DNA of 64,000 nucleotides from Prinsepia uniflora. Lineage: Eukaryota; Streptophyta; Magnoliopsida; Rosales; Rosaceae. Below the pieces are notes generated by a model. The model searched no databases and was not told the origin of the DNA. It was given only the letters and a program-made list of their open reading frames with translations. Numbering within the stretch: the stretch's first letter is position 1; every line of letters starts with the position of its first letter. The translations under genes and the position numbers were made by a program. Below are positions 24,473 to 36,517 of the stretch, in pieces. The DNA lies in the NCBI GenBank assembly GCA_032719365.1, contig CM064863.1, forward strand, positions 68,969,583 through 69,033,582, written 5' to 3'.

Positions 24473-24484
24473 TGATATTAGAGT
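24473..24484 (+). promoter_or_regulatory. Decayed primer binding site of the TRIM
   Basis: TGATATTAGAGT lies three bases after the LTR. It differs from the canonical TGGTATCAGAGC by three transitions, as expected for an old element. Confidence 0.7.
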
Positions 24485-24539
24485 TGTATCTCAACCGAAT
24501 GTGTGCCAGCGAGGACACTGGGCCCCAATACGGGTGGAT

Positions 24540-24594
24540 TGTAAGACCCGTGTATTGGGAAGAATAGTGAAAAATCCCACATCGCTCGGGGAAG
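24540..24594 (+). repeat. Second TRIM LTR, left piece
   Basis: Begins TGTAAGACCCGTGTATTGGG and breaks off after CTCGGGGAAG. It continues at 48069. Confidence 0.8.
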
Positions 24595-24599
24595 CACTA

Positions 24600-24860
24600 T
24601 GCCATTTTTTTTTTTATCTCAGACGATAGTTTGTGTGAAGAACAGTTGTCTGATGGTACATCAGACAATAGTTTTTCTGAAAACTTTCGTTTATTAGCCT
24701 AATAGACAACATTTTTTCTGTAATGTAGACAACAATTTTTTTGTTTAGGTGTTGTGTGATATACTCTTAGATAACAATTTTATATTAATAAAACAACAGT
24801 AATTCACTGTTGTATGAACTTATAATCTTATTAGAAATGACATTTTTGTGTCACTTCCTT

Positions 24861-24896
<36 letters not shown>

Positions 24897-25140
24897 CATA
24901 ACAAATCCATCAAACAATCGTTCTTATATTAAATCAACTAAAAACTAAAAACTAAAAATATAGCCATATATTGCAATCCCAAAAGTACAAAAATTAGTTA
25001 TATGTAGCTAAGTGCATGCCTCTCAAAATATAATAAAAACAAAGAGGCAAAATTAACATAAAAGTACATTGTTTAAGGCGTGCAATTCAATTGTACTGAG
25101 TCATTCATATGCTACCTAAACCTAAGTTACATAATTTCCT
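24600..25140. other. Left subterminal zone of the CACTA-like unit
   Basis: Repeats of AGACAAC and CAGACRATAG words up to about 24830, a TA run, then AT-rich sequence with no gene. Confidence 0.6.
24865..24892. repeat. TA microsatellite
   Basis: About 14 uninterrupted TA units. Confidence 0.92.
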
Positions 25141-25905
25141 AAAAAAACTAGGCCCACTCACCACGCTAGCCCTCACCATTTGGCCCAAAAGCCCATGGGC
25201 TTATGGGAGCCCGATAAGCCCGATAGACAAAAGCCCGGCCCGACCCGCGATGGGTCGTGGGCCAGCCCGGCCCGAGAGTTAGGGGGCTGGGCTTGGGCTT
25301 ATGGTGTTCAAACCCGATAGGCCCGAGCCCGGTAAAGCCCGATAAGTCCAGCCCTACCCGCCCGTAATAAACCCGGCCCATAAGCCCGAAAATATAAAAT
25401 ATTTATTATTTAAAAATTAATACTGAACTCATTCTTAATACTAATATTTCAACGCAAACCCAAATCTCAGCCCCAAGTCCACCTAATTTATTTTAAAAAG
25501 CCCAATACCCAATACTCAATACCCAATACCCAATACAAACTCTAACCACTCCTCCACCTACTTAATAACCCCAACGTTTTTGGACCCTTGAGTATTTTAT
25601 TTTAACGAGGCCACATTTTTGCACCCTTGTGTATTTTTTTTCATTATTAATATTTTTTTGTAATTTTAAAATTTGACACATAATTTATTGCAAAAGCCCT
25701 CGTAAGCCCGATCCAAGTGGGCTTAATAGGCCTGACTCGAAAAGTCCGATATAAATCCGGCCCGATAAAAACCCGTGGGCTCTTTTTTATGTCATTAAGC
25801 CCGCCTGGCCCGGCCCGCAAATTTAAAAATTATTTAATAAGCCCGGCCCAAGCCCAAAAAATTTGGGCCGGGCTTGCCCTGCCCTGCCCAATGCCGAAGC
25901 CTACA
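25141..25905. repeat. GGCCCG/GCCCGG-rich repeat block
   Basis: Two GC-rich parts (about 25150-25390 and 25690-25900) with many copies of AAGCCCG, GGCCCG and GCCCGATA flank an AT-rich middle. The two parts are partly inverted relative to each other, which could mean a miniature inverted-repeat element, but I found no clean termini or duplication. Open frames here are Pro/Gly-rich simple repeats. Confidence 0.6.
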
Positions 25906-26223
25906 CCACGCACTTCATCTATCTTTTTTTGTGTGTATGTGCTAGTTGTTCTCTTCTCCCACTGTAATATTAAAAAGAAATTCAATCAAACATATATAAG
26001 GTCCACTAAAGCAAAAATCCTACACATTGTCAAAATATCATATAACTCATTGCTAGTGACTAGCAAGTATTAAACACATTTTTCCAACAATAACGTATTC
26101 ATTCTCAACACTATCCAATATACAATTTAGAATGTAGAAATACAAACAGTTCAAATTTCACATTTCCAAAAAGTAAGCCAAAGGAATATGTATATATAAA
26201 ACCACAAAAGTCATTCAAAATGC
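25906..26223. other. AT-rich spacer
   Basis: About 320 bp inside the CACTA-like unit. I see no gene, repeat or element boundary in it. Confidence 0.5.
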
Positions 26224-26953
26224 ACGTACCTTGTACGTGGTTCAAGGTACGATATTGGGCAGGTTGTGATACCTGGTGACGGTATATAGGTTATACCATT
26301 AGTACGTTGGTGAACGTGTTGGTAGTCGGCTTAATTCTGATACCATTGGATTAGTTGAGGTCGTGAACTAGACATTGGATACTGTGCATTGGGTCATGGT
26401 ATTCTGATGGGTCTAGTTACACACAAATTGAGTGAAATGCTTTGTGGGTAAGTGTTTACTCATGGTTGAGTCAGTTGGTGGTTAGTATAACTACAAGTGG
26501 TTATAGTGTTAGTTTTCGACTAACGACTGTCAAGTGGTGACAGTTTGTCAAAGGTGTCAGCGTGGATCGTTGAGTGAGGTCTGATGACTCCCAGTGGGAG
26601 CAGACGTCAGGATAGATTGAGATTGAGCAAGGAAACCTTTGAGTTTTTTGTGTCAATGAAACGGTAGAATTGATAAATAGTGTCAATTCGAAACGTATGA
26701 CTACTGTCATTCGACGTGGTCGAGTGTAGTCGATACGACGTGAGTATTAGTGGTACGTCTGGTTGAGGACGAGTATTATTCTGGTTAGTGGGTGTACGAG
26801 TGTACACGTGTGGTGAGATCGAATTATTTCCACGAGGCGGACGTGGAATCAGAATAGTTGGAGTTTCGAGAACGAAACTAATTAAGGAGGGAAGAACGGT
26901 TGGAATTAGGTCGGTTGGAATTTCGAGGACGAAATTAATTAAGGAGGGAAGGT
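26224..26953 (+). mobile_element. 3' internal end of a truncated LARD
   Basis: Matches 7643-8380 of the complete LARD, including GGAATTTCGAGGACGAAATT and the purine tract before the LTR. The left edge is abrupt near 26224 with no LTR, so the 5' LTR and most of the interior are missing. Confidence 0.85.
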
Positions 26954-28424
26954 TGTAACGACCCATCCCGAATTCCTATATTTGATTAGTGACTAATCAC
27001 GATTAGTGAGGTTAATCGGTGATTAGTTAGGCAAAATCGGACGAACGATGCGAAATGACCATTTTGCCCCTAACCGTGGTAAAACGTTGACTTTTTATTC
27101 GGACGGTCAAATGGACTTTGACTGATGACCGTGACGTAGCTTAGGACGTCACGAGTCCATAGACAGGTGGTACGTTCAATTCCAACGTTCGTGGAAGAAG
27201 TTATGAAGTTCGGAAGTTTATGGGCATTTTGGTAATTTTAGTTAAAGGGGGTCAAATGTTGAATTTTTGACCGAGATGTTCGATTACCGAGGGTCGAGGA
27301 CCATTACGTAGATCGGGACGATACGAATACGTAGACAGGCGGCAAGTCGAATTCGGACGTTCGACAGCGAAGTTACGGTTCACGGAAGTTCAAGTGCACT
27401 ATTGCACGAATTATGAAACGGTTGCATTTTGGAATTTAGTGGGGCCCAGATATTTTACGGAGGCCTAATGGACGAGTGACACTTGTCACCCATCCACAGG
27501 CCACCCAAATTGTATTCATGCACCTTCCCCGTGCATTTTCATTTTCTTCATTCAAACACAAAACATTTCCGCGATCTCATTTCCCTCTTCTCTGTGCAAC
27601 CCAAACAAACCCAACCCTTTCTGACAGGACCCATCCCAATCCCCCCGGGATTAGTGCGGGATGACCCTGCTCCCGTCTGACACGAAGTGTCAGACAAGGG
27701 ATATTTCCGACATTTGCCCTCCCGGGCTATCAGAGTACGCCAGGATCCGGAGGAGGCATGTGATATCTCGGTCTCTGCTACAGTCCACATCCGATGTCAA
27801 CCTGAAGGGCAGTCAAAACATTAAAAGCTGTGAGTGGACAAAACAAGAGTTTATAGAACATTTCATAAGGAAGACATTTGTACCCTTCACTAAAAAGCAT
27901 GCATGCATTCGAAAACCATTTATCCAAAACAAACCATATGTGGGACTAAGCCCAAAGAAGATATAAACCAAGGTCGAAAGGACCACAATGAAAACGACCA
28001 TACGGGCCACTGCCCAAATCCATAAGGGACTCGGCCCCAAACCATAAAGAAACCAAGTACACGAGACACTGCTCAAATCCTATGCACACCTGTGCACACC
28101 ACATATCATATATCATATATACATCACATACATATATATAAGTCACACAACCAATCCTGTCACGGTATCCAAAGCTACGCGCGTGCTACCCGGGTCTCAA
28201 TCCGAGTCTTCTCAAAGTCAAGGTCAATGTCCGCAGACCACTGACCCTACCCGAGGTAATAGTAACCATAGCCTTCCTGAGAGTAAGGAACCCAACTGGG
28301 GGGTGACTCAACTCAGTCGGTGCTCCGTGACTACTCCGGGGTCCACCCAGGCCAACGACCCTCCCCGAATGAGATAATAGAAGTAAAGGAAGGTAGATGA
28401 ACATATATATACATAACATAAACA

Positions 28425-28712
28425 TTCATGACCGGTTCCCCTGAACCGTCATGATCCATAATATCCATAATCAGGTAACATGCCGGTTCCCATAAACCGG
28501 CATGTACCGTAATAACATAACCGAGGTAACATGCCGGTTCCCATAAACCGTCATGTACCGTAATAACCAACAAGGGTTCATGTTGGTTCCCATAAACCGT
28601 CATGAACCACGATACCATAACAAGGGTTCATGCCGGTTCCCATAAACCGTCATGAACCTCGATACCATAACAAAGGTTCATGCCGGTTCCAATAAACCGT
28701 CATGAACCTGGG
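28425..28712 (-). repeat. Tandem palindrome array, six units
   Basis: Units of about 50 bp begin near 28425, 28478, 28528, 28578, 28628 and 28678. One near 28480 is perfectly paired over CATGCCGGTT and AACCGGCATG. Confidence 0.88.
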
Positions 28713-29454
28713 AATCCATTTAAGGTTCCCTGACCTGAAATCAAAACCGTAAAGTGATTGGGTCTCGTGCCCGAACATAGGACATCAGCTGGGCACCGTG
28801 CCCGAAATCTGAGGTCATATGCCCGAGACAAAACCAAATGGGTCTCATACCCGAGTTTATCCTTTTGAAATTCAAGCCATTTCATTAAAACCAATAAAGA
28901 AGTACAGACCCGTATAAGCACCGTATAAGGCCGAAACCTCGAAATACGTGCTTATACGTAACCACATACAAATGCACCCATGGCATCATCAAACAAGTAA
29001 TAAAACATATAATAAACATTTATGCATGCACCAATTTAGAAAACAAGGTCCACTCACAGACCGTCCGAGCTGCCGTCTTGATTTGCGTGTCATACGGCTC
29101 TCCGAGCAGATCACCATCACCGGGACTCCCAAACCTGTCCAAATCGTAATAGAAGATTACTAACTACTTAATTAACCTCCCACTAAAGCCCCGTAATTTT
29201 CTTGTATTTTTAACTATTTTTAATCCCGAACCTAAACCTTCCGATGCCCCGAAACATATCGAGACGGTGTCCGATAGACACGAAACCAGTCCCAAAATGT
29301 TCGTTACATCGAATAGAAGATTTCGTATGTTGGAACCTTCCCCAGATTCCCTGCTACGCGCCCTCACGCGCCGCCTGAAGTGGCTGCGCGTGGGCTTCAC
29401 GCGCCTGCTACAGTACCCGCTGATGTCATCTGACAGCTGTCAGGTCTAACATGT

Positions 29455-29705
29455 CAGACTCTTACCGGTGCCACGTGTCAAGCTCCCATTGGTCCACGTC
29501 ACTGTGCTGTCAGTGCCACGTGGCAATCTGACATGTGCCACGTGTCATCACGGCACTGGTCCACGTCAGTGCCACGTGTCAGCCCCTGATTGGGCCACGT
29601 CACTGACATGTCAGTGCTGACTGTGCACTGACATGTGACACGTGTCGGCTGATGAGTGGTCCACGTCACCTGACAATCTGACAGGTGCCACATCATCATG
29701 CCACG
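29455..29705. repeat. CACGTG/ACGTCA-rich tract
   Basis: Five CACGTG cores (GCCACGTGTCA, GCCACGTGGCA, GCCACGTGTCA twice, GACACGTGTCG) and about six CCACGTCA words in 250 bp, separated by CTGACATG and TCAGTGC words. These look like G-box/ABRE-type bZIP sites in an imperfect tandem repeat. Activity is not shown by the sequence. Confidence 0.7.
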
Positions 29706-32154
29706 TCACCACCTTCAACCACTCGACGGGTTGACCCGAACCCTGCAACCGGGTCGTTCAGACCCGCGGGTTGACCCGGTCGGTTCTCCACCGTCCGACC
29801 ACCAAAATGCTTCCCGTTTGTCCCATTTTCATCCTCTAATCCTAACCTACAGTCCTATGACCTTAAAATGGAAGAAAAACATCGAAAACCCGTACCTTCA
29901 ATTCGGCCATGGCGGCCGTGACTTCTCCCGCCGTTCGCGGCTGTTCCAGGCCGTCCAACGCCTCGAAACCAATCCCAATCATCTCCTGGGATTCCTAGAA
30001 ACCTTACCCAATTAATGGAATCGAGTAAAACCCATTAAAACCCAATTTCGAATTTTTGAAGTTTTCTTACCTCACGGGTTCGGCTCCTCCGTCGTGTCCT
30101 CCGTCGTCCGTCGCCGTGACTCGCCTTCCCAGCCTCTCTGTCCTTTCCTCCACTCACTCACGGTCACACCCAAGCAATGAATGGTGATGGTGTGTGTGTG
30201 TGTTTCGGTTTTTGAAAGAAAATGAAGAAAATGAAGAAAATGGAAAATGAAGAAGAATGATGAAGGTGATGTCGTGGAAGAGAAGGGAGAAGGAGATGAT
30301 AGCTGATGAGAGAAGAGAAATGAAGGGTGAGGATTTAAAGATGAGTTGAAATGGATGGTTAGGATTAATGGTTGGTGGATTTGATTAAAAATTTTATTAA
30401 ATAATATTATTTTATTATATAGATCCACATTTTGGGGGAGTTAGCCAATAGGATGAGTGACACTTGTCACTCATCCATGGGGCCCACCAAAATATCCACC
30501 CAATCAGATTTCGCCAAAACGTCTCCGTCTCGAAGTTCGTGCATAGTGAAATCGAACTTCCGTGACCCATAACTCTCCCGTTCGAAGTCCGATTTCAGTG
30601 TGCCGCCTGCCTATGGATTCGTATCGTCCTTATCAACGTAACGGTCTTCGGCCCTCGGCCATCGGACCTCCCGGTCAAAAATTCAACATTTGACCCCCAT
30701 TTAACCAAAATTACCAAAATGCCCCTAAACTTCCGAACGTCGTAACTTCCTCCTCGAACGTCGGAATTGAACGTGCCACCTGTCTATGAATTCGTGACGT
30801 CACGAACTACGTCACGATCATCGGTCAAAGTCCATTTGACCGCCCGATTGAAAAGTCAACGTTTTGCCACCACCAGGGGCAAAACGGTCATTTTGCATCG
30901 TTCGTCCGATTTCGCCGAACTAATCACGGATTAGACTCACTAATCGTGATTAGTCACTAATCTAATCCTGGAATTTGGGACGGGTCGTTACACTTTCCAT
31001 TCAGCCATGACTGAGACCAGAGATGGAAGGGAGGATAGGAGGAAGTGGTGGCCGACCCAGGACGGCGCCACCGTGCACGGCTGAGCTCAAAACCGATCGA
31101 GGTAATCGGTTAGCCCATTTTCGATCCATTTTCCATTTTTATTGTTATAGGTCGTTTTTGATGGTTTAAATGAATCCATTAGGTTTTTAGGAGGTCATTA
31201 GGAAGGTTTTGGGAAGCTTTGGACGGCTGTGAAGCCGTGGGTACAGTTTTGGAAACTTTGAACCGTATGGTTCATAATTAAACCATGGGATTTAGGTGTT
31301 TTTAGGTAGTTTTAAGGATTGGAAATGATAGGGAATGAAGAAATAGGAATTATAGGATTGATTAGGGTTGAAATCGGACCAAAACATGGAGGGAAAGTCA
31401 CTAAACCGGTCACGCCGGTTCAGCACAGTGACGGTGAACAGTGAAAATCAGTTCACCTGAGGTTAGTGACGATGAACAGTGTTTTGGAACTTCTTGGGGC
31501 GCGTGAACAGTCATTTGGGGAAGTATTCAACACGTGAAATCTTCTATTCGATGTAACGAACATTTTGGGACTGGTTTCGTGTCGATCGGACACCGTCTTG
31601 ATATGTTTCGAGGCATCGGAAGACTTAGGGTCGGTTTAAAAATAGTTAAAAATACCAAAAAATTACGGGGCTTTGGTAGGAGGTTAATAAGGTAGTTAGT
31701 AACCTTGTATTACAATTTGGACAGGTTCGGGTGTCTCGGTGACAGTGATTGGCTCGGGAGAGCCGTATGGCACGCGTATCGAGGCGACAGCTCGGACGGT
31801 CTGTGAGTGGACCTTGGTTTTCTAAATTGGTGCATGCATAAATGTTTATTATATGTTTTCATACATGTTTGATGATGCCATGGGTGCATTTGTATGTGGT
31901 TACGTATAGGTACGTATTTCGAGGTTTCGGCCCTATACGGTGCCTATACGGGTCTATATGTCTTTATTGGTCTAAATGAAATGGTTTTGGATTTCAAATG
32001 GATAAACTCGGGTATGAGACCCATTTGGTTTTGTCTCGGGCATATGACCATAGATATCGGGCACGGTGCCCAGCTGATGTCCTATGTTCGGGCACGAGAC
32101 CTAGGTTACTTTACGGTTTTGATTTCAGGTTAGGGAACCTTAAATGGATTTCCC

Positions 32155-32430
32155 GGTTCATGACGGTTTATGGGAACCGGCATGAACCCTTGTTGTGGTA
32201 TCGTAGTTCATGACGGATTATGGGGACCGGCATGAACCCTAATTATGTTATTATGGTACATGACGGTTTATGGGAACCGGCATGAAACCCTAGTTATGTT
32301 ATTATGGTACATGACGGTTTATGGGAACCGTGCATGGAGGATGTTTTCTATATATATATATATATATATATATATGAATGGCATGGATGCTATGGATCAT
32401 GTCGGTTCGGGGGAACCGGGCATGGATATT
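32155..32430 (+). repeat. Tandem palindrome array, five units, with a TA run
   Basis: Units near 32159, 32207, 32256, 32309 and 32397 correspond to 3930-4165. A TA microsatellite (about 32348-32374) has expanded between the last two. Confidence 0.85.
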
Positions 32431-33346
32431 TGTATTATGTATATATATGTTCATATACCTTCCTTTACTTCTATTATCTCCTCCGGGAGGGGGGGGAGGG
32501 TCGTTGGCCAGGGTGGACCCCGGAGTAGTCACGGAGCACCGACTGAGTGGAGTCACCCCCCAATTGGGTTCCATAGTCTTAGGAAGGCTATGGTTACTAT
32601 AACCTCGAGTAGGATCAGTGGTCTGCAGACATTGACCTTGACTTTGAGAAGACTCGGATTGAGACCCGGGTAGCACGCTCGTAGCTTTGGATACCGTGAC
32701 AAGATTGGTTGTGTGACTTATATGTATATATGATATATGATATGATATATGAGATGTGATGTGTGGTTACACAGGTTTTGGTCTAAGTCCCGTATGGTTT
32801 TGGGCAGTGGCCCGTATGGGTGAATCTTTATGATTCTTTGATATGTGGTGTGCACAGGTGTGCACAGGATTGAGCAGTGGCTCATGTATTTGGTTTCAGT
32901 ATGTTTATGGTTATGGGCTGAGTCCCTTATTGGTTTCTTATGGCTTTGGGCAGTGGCCCGTATGGTCGATTTCACTGTGGTCTTTTCGACCTTGGTTTAT
33001 TTCTGATTTGGGCTTAGTTCCCACATGTGGTCCACTTGGTTAAATGGTTTTCGAATGCATGCATGCTTTTTAGTGAAGGGTACAAATGTCTTCTTATGAA
33101 ATATTTTTATAAACTCTTATTTTTTCCACTCACAGTTTTTAATGTTTTGACTGCCCTTCAAGTTGACAGCGGATGTGGACTGTAGCAGAGACCGAGATAT
33201 CACATGCCTCCTCCGGATCCTGGCGTACTCTGATAGCCCGGGAGGGCAAAGGTCGGAAATATCCCTTGTCTGACACTTCGTGTCAGATGGGAGTAGCGCC
33301 ATCCCGCGATAATCCCGAGGGGATTGGGATGGGTCCTGTCACCATC

Positions 33347-34631
33347 TATGATGCCTCGGAAATTCAAGAAATGTAAATTGGAAAATTTGAATGTAAAATG
33401 ATGATTTTGCCCCTGGTTATGTGGGTAAAAGTTGACTTTTTGTTCGAGTCACTTTTTGGACGTTCCGGAAAGACTGTTGGGTAGGTCCCGAGACACTGAG
33501 TCCGTAGACAGGTGGCATGCCAAAATCGGAGTTCGGATGTGAAAGTTATGGACCTTGGAATGTTATGGGCATTTTGGTCATTTGTTAAGACAAGGGTAAA
33601 AATGTAATTTGGTGAATAATTGGCTGATTCAGCCGTCTAATGACTCAGTTATTTGGTTAGGTGACATCTGTCACTGAGAATATCAAATTAGTGGCAAGTT
33701 GCCGCTTGAAACTCAACCTACAAATGGATTTAAACAATAACAATTTGATTTGATCAGTCAGGGGAGTTGCTCAACCATAGACACATAGAGATTATGAGGG
33801 AACTCTAGAGTGAAAACGAGAAGGAAGAAGAGAGAAAACAGAAAGGAAACCCACAAACTCGAAGAGAAAACCCGAAATTGTTCTTGAGGAAATTGATATT
33901 TGATTTTTGAGTTTTAGGCCAACCCAAGTCGGATTAAGGTTAGAGAAAGCTTTCTGGAATCATTTCGTATCGAACCACCTCAAAATTGGAATGAATTGAT
34001 GGAGAAAAGGCCAAGAACTGAAGCCTCAAATCTCTTAAAAATTCGTGATTGAGTTCGAGTTATGAGAAGCATTGAATGACGAAATTGAAGTTGCAAGACT
34101 GTTTAGAATGATGCTACGATGCTCCTTGATGAATCAATTGCAAGAAAAAAATGGAATTGATCAAGATTGAATGAGGAACACTGCCCGCGACAAAGTGTAA
34201 AACGTGAGGTTGAATTTGATTGTTCAAGATAAGAGTTTATGTAATTAAGGATACAGACCTTTAATTAGACTTATAACGATGCTAATTGATGGAATAAATA
34301 TGGAAATCGATTGAGAATTGGGCAGGATTGAATCGAGTTGCATCGAAGGACCCAATTGCAGGGAAATCGGGCAGAGGAGATGATGAACAGTACTGGTACT
34401 GTAGCAGGCGCGTGGACTTCACGATCAGCCGCTTGCGGCGGCGCGTGAGGGCGTGTGGAGCCGATTTCCAAGGTACATGAATTTTACTCTATGCAATGTA
34501 ATGAACATTTTGACATTGGTTTCGAGTCGATCGGACACCGTTTTGATATTGTTTCGGGACTTCAGTTGACTTGTCAGACGGAAGCAGGACCGGACACAAT
34601 TATCAATGTCCAGTTGGGACGGGTCCTGTCA
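33347..34631 (+). mobile_element. Short solo LTR, related family
   Basis: 1285 bp, with CCATC at 33342-33346 and 34632-34636. It ends GGGACGGGTCCTGTCA. The start (TATGATGCCTCGGAAATTC) aligns with the start of the family at 13636-16249 through transitions only, so the TG has decayed to TA. It has a GC-rich CACGCGCC-type block near 34388-34452. It abuts the preceding LTR directly. Confidence 0.75.
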
Positions 34632-34636
34632 CCATC

Positions 34637-36257
34637 AACAAGAAAGAGAGTTGGATGTCTGTAGTGGTCTGAGAGTTCAAAAACAAGCATGAGAAAAAAA
34701 TTGTAAAGTAAATTGAAATGAAATTGAACAAATTTGAGATATTCATATATATATATATATATATATATGAATATTTAGAGTGAAAGTGAAATAGATGAGA
34801 ACATTTACTGATGACACTTTTAGTTAATTGTAAACACTAGTAAGTGACCAATATTGGTAGCTCAGGTACTCTGGCTCTAAATGGATACCACTATGACAAA
34901 TATTCAAGAGCTGTCCACAGTTGACAGTTATCAATGTTAATTCTAACTTACTATGTAGATGTATTTTATGTAGTAGATATGAATTTATGCTAAGCAAAGA
35001 CGTAACAAATACAAAATAGAGAACATAATGCATTTGATTTGTCTAATATGGAAGTGTACGTTGATAGACAACCGTTTTAGAACATATGACAAAACATGTA
35101 CACAAGCTGAAAAACCAAATTCCAGGTTAATATTGGTAACTACCTATCTCTAAAACGAATATTCATCATGAAGGTAGTGCCTACAGATGAAAAGGGAATG
35201 AATAAAAGAAAAAAAAATACCTTCAGGCCAAAACTGCCAAGAAAAAAGCCTCATAATTCATTACAATTTAAATGTTTTGAAAACTTATCAATCAACAACT
35301 CATTACTACAATAAACTTTAAGAAGCTATAGAAGTGGATTGATGAAATATGAGAAGGAATGAATAAAAGAAAGAAAATACCTTCAAATACTTTTGCTGAA
35401 ATTGGAGACTTTGAAAGAGGACGATCTGTTAACTGGAAAAGAGAAAAAACAGCTGCATAAGCAAAAAGAAAACAGCAGATTATTGGAAACCAAATGAAAC
35501 ATATTTCTTGATCATCAAAACGACAGTTTTCTAGTTTCTATTGCCTAATAAAATTTGTCAAACCAAATGTAACGCATGGTGAAAAATGAGTTGAAAAACC
35601 AGCAAGATATAATAACAGCACAAAGACTTCCACTGCTATACATGTTACATAATACATCATAAGTCACAACTCAGATTTTAAAATCAATTCGAGCAGAAGA
35701 TTTGGCTAAAAAGATACACAATTGAAGACGTCGAATAAAACCTCAATAATTATGATTCTTCTCTGTATCACTCAAACATACTAACAATATGAAGATTTCA
35801 ATTGCTACAGGATAACATTAGAAATTCATCATTTAAATATAGAAGATCTTGTTAAGGGAAGGAGATGAGTCGAAGGTTTCTTTACCAACTTCCTTTGATC
35901 TAGTTAAGTAGTGTTTTTTAAGTTTTGAGTTCAACCATGTACTTTTCTTGTGTGGCCTCCGAAGTTTGTAGCTCACTCATTCCATTGAGAATCCCTCGAG
36001 AACACAGCAAACACATCCATGGAAGATGATATTATTCTGCACAAACCTAATAGAAAACAGGCGTCAAATTTTATAGTTAATAAACCAATTTCATCACTGC
36101 TTCAAACTGCAAACAAATCTAAAATTCAAATTCAGAGCCTTTAAATTTCGAAGACTATATAACTCTTCCTATTCCAAGGAACTCAATAATATAAGAAAAA
36201 CATTCATAAAGTTATCACTTGCATCAGAAACACCTAAATAGGATGTAAAAAATTCAC
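34637..36257. other. Unassigned AT-rich interior of the CACTA-like unit
   Basis: Contains a TA microsatellite near 34746-34768. An exon-like piece with an AG before it may lie near 35940-36050 on the minus strand, but I do not recognise it. Nothing else is visible. Confidence 0.4.
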
Positions 36258-36350
36258 CTCCATTTTAGAATGAAGAGTTTCAATGTCCTCATCTGTTACG
36301 TCAAGTAGCTTTCTACAATTAGATAGCTTACCTATTCTCGCCATACCTCA
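36258..36350 (-). pseudogene. Exon-like fragment, unknown gene
   Basis: On the minus strand an open stretch holds CRKLLDVTDEDIETLHSKME, directly followed by GTGAAT, a plausible splice donor. The acidic, helical character suggests real coding sequence. It lies just downstream of the LRR fragment in a different frame, so it may be a second captured gene. Confidence 0.35.
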
Positions 36351-36371
36351 GTTTGGAATTTAACAAATCAG

Positions 36372-36517
36372 AAGAAGACATGGAAGCACGAAGGAAAGTG
36401 ATACACAAATGGTTCATGGAGAGATCCAACACCTCCATGTTCTTGAGGTTAGATATTTGGTCTGGAATGTTGCTGGAGAAGCTGTTGATGCTGAGATCCA
36501 ACACATGGCGCTGCAAC
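36372..36517 (-). pseudogene. LRR receptor fragment (PSKR/PSY1R-like), distal part
   Basis: On the minus strand it reads QRHVLDLSINSFSSNIPDQI followed by SNLKNMEVLDLSMNHL, two leucine-rich repeats of the plant extracellular type (LxxLxLSxNxFSxxIP). It matches the last repeats before the island-to-membrane region of PSKR/PSY1R-like receptors. After LRAS it ends within about 17 codons without a membrane segment or kinase. It continues from 45219 across the copia insertion (duplication GCAAC). Confidence 0.8.

Larger units (their letters stand above)
27622..30992 (-). mobile_element. Solo LTR, LARD family, minus strand
   Basis: 3371 bp with the duplication CTTTC at 27617-27621 and 30993-30997. 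On the minus strand it starts TGTAACGACCCGTCCC and ends GGATGGGTCCTGTCA-like. It is 400 bp longer than the young LTRs, because it has a six-unit palindrome array, a GC-rich CACGCGCC block and a G-box-rich tract. Confidence 0.92.
26954..33341 (+). repeat. LARD-family LTR, split by a solo LTR
   Basis: Starts TGTAACGACCCATCCC and ends GGGTCCTGTCA. Without 27622-30997 it is about 3.0 kb. It is diverged from 1981-4951 by many substitutions and small indels, hence older. Confidence 0.9.

Noticed and set aside
25141..25905. A complete MITE with terminal inverted repeats
   Set aside because: The two GC-rich parts are only loosely inverted, and I could not find matching ends or a target duplication.
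28425..28712. Possible CRISPR array (regular 50-bp repeats)
   Set aside because: The units are contiguous degenerate palindromes without unique spacers, in a plant LTR. There are no Cas genes.
32245..32673. 142-codon open frame on the plus strand
   Set aside because: It runs through the palindrome array and TA microsatellite of an LTR. The matching frame in sister LTRs is shorter or broken.
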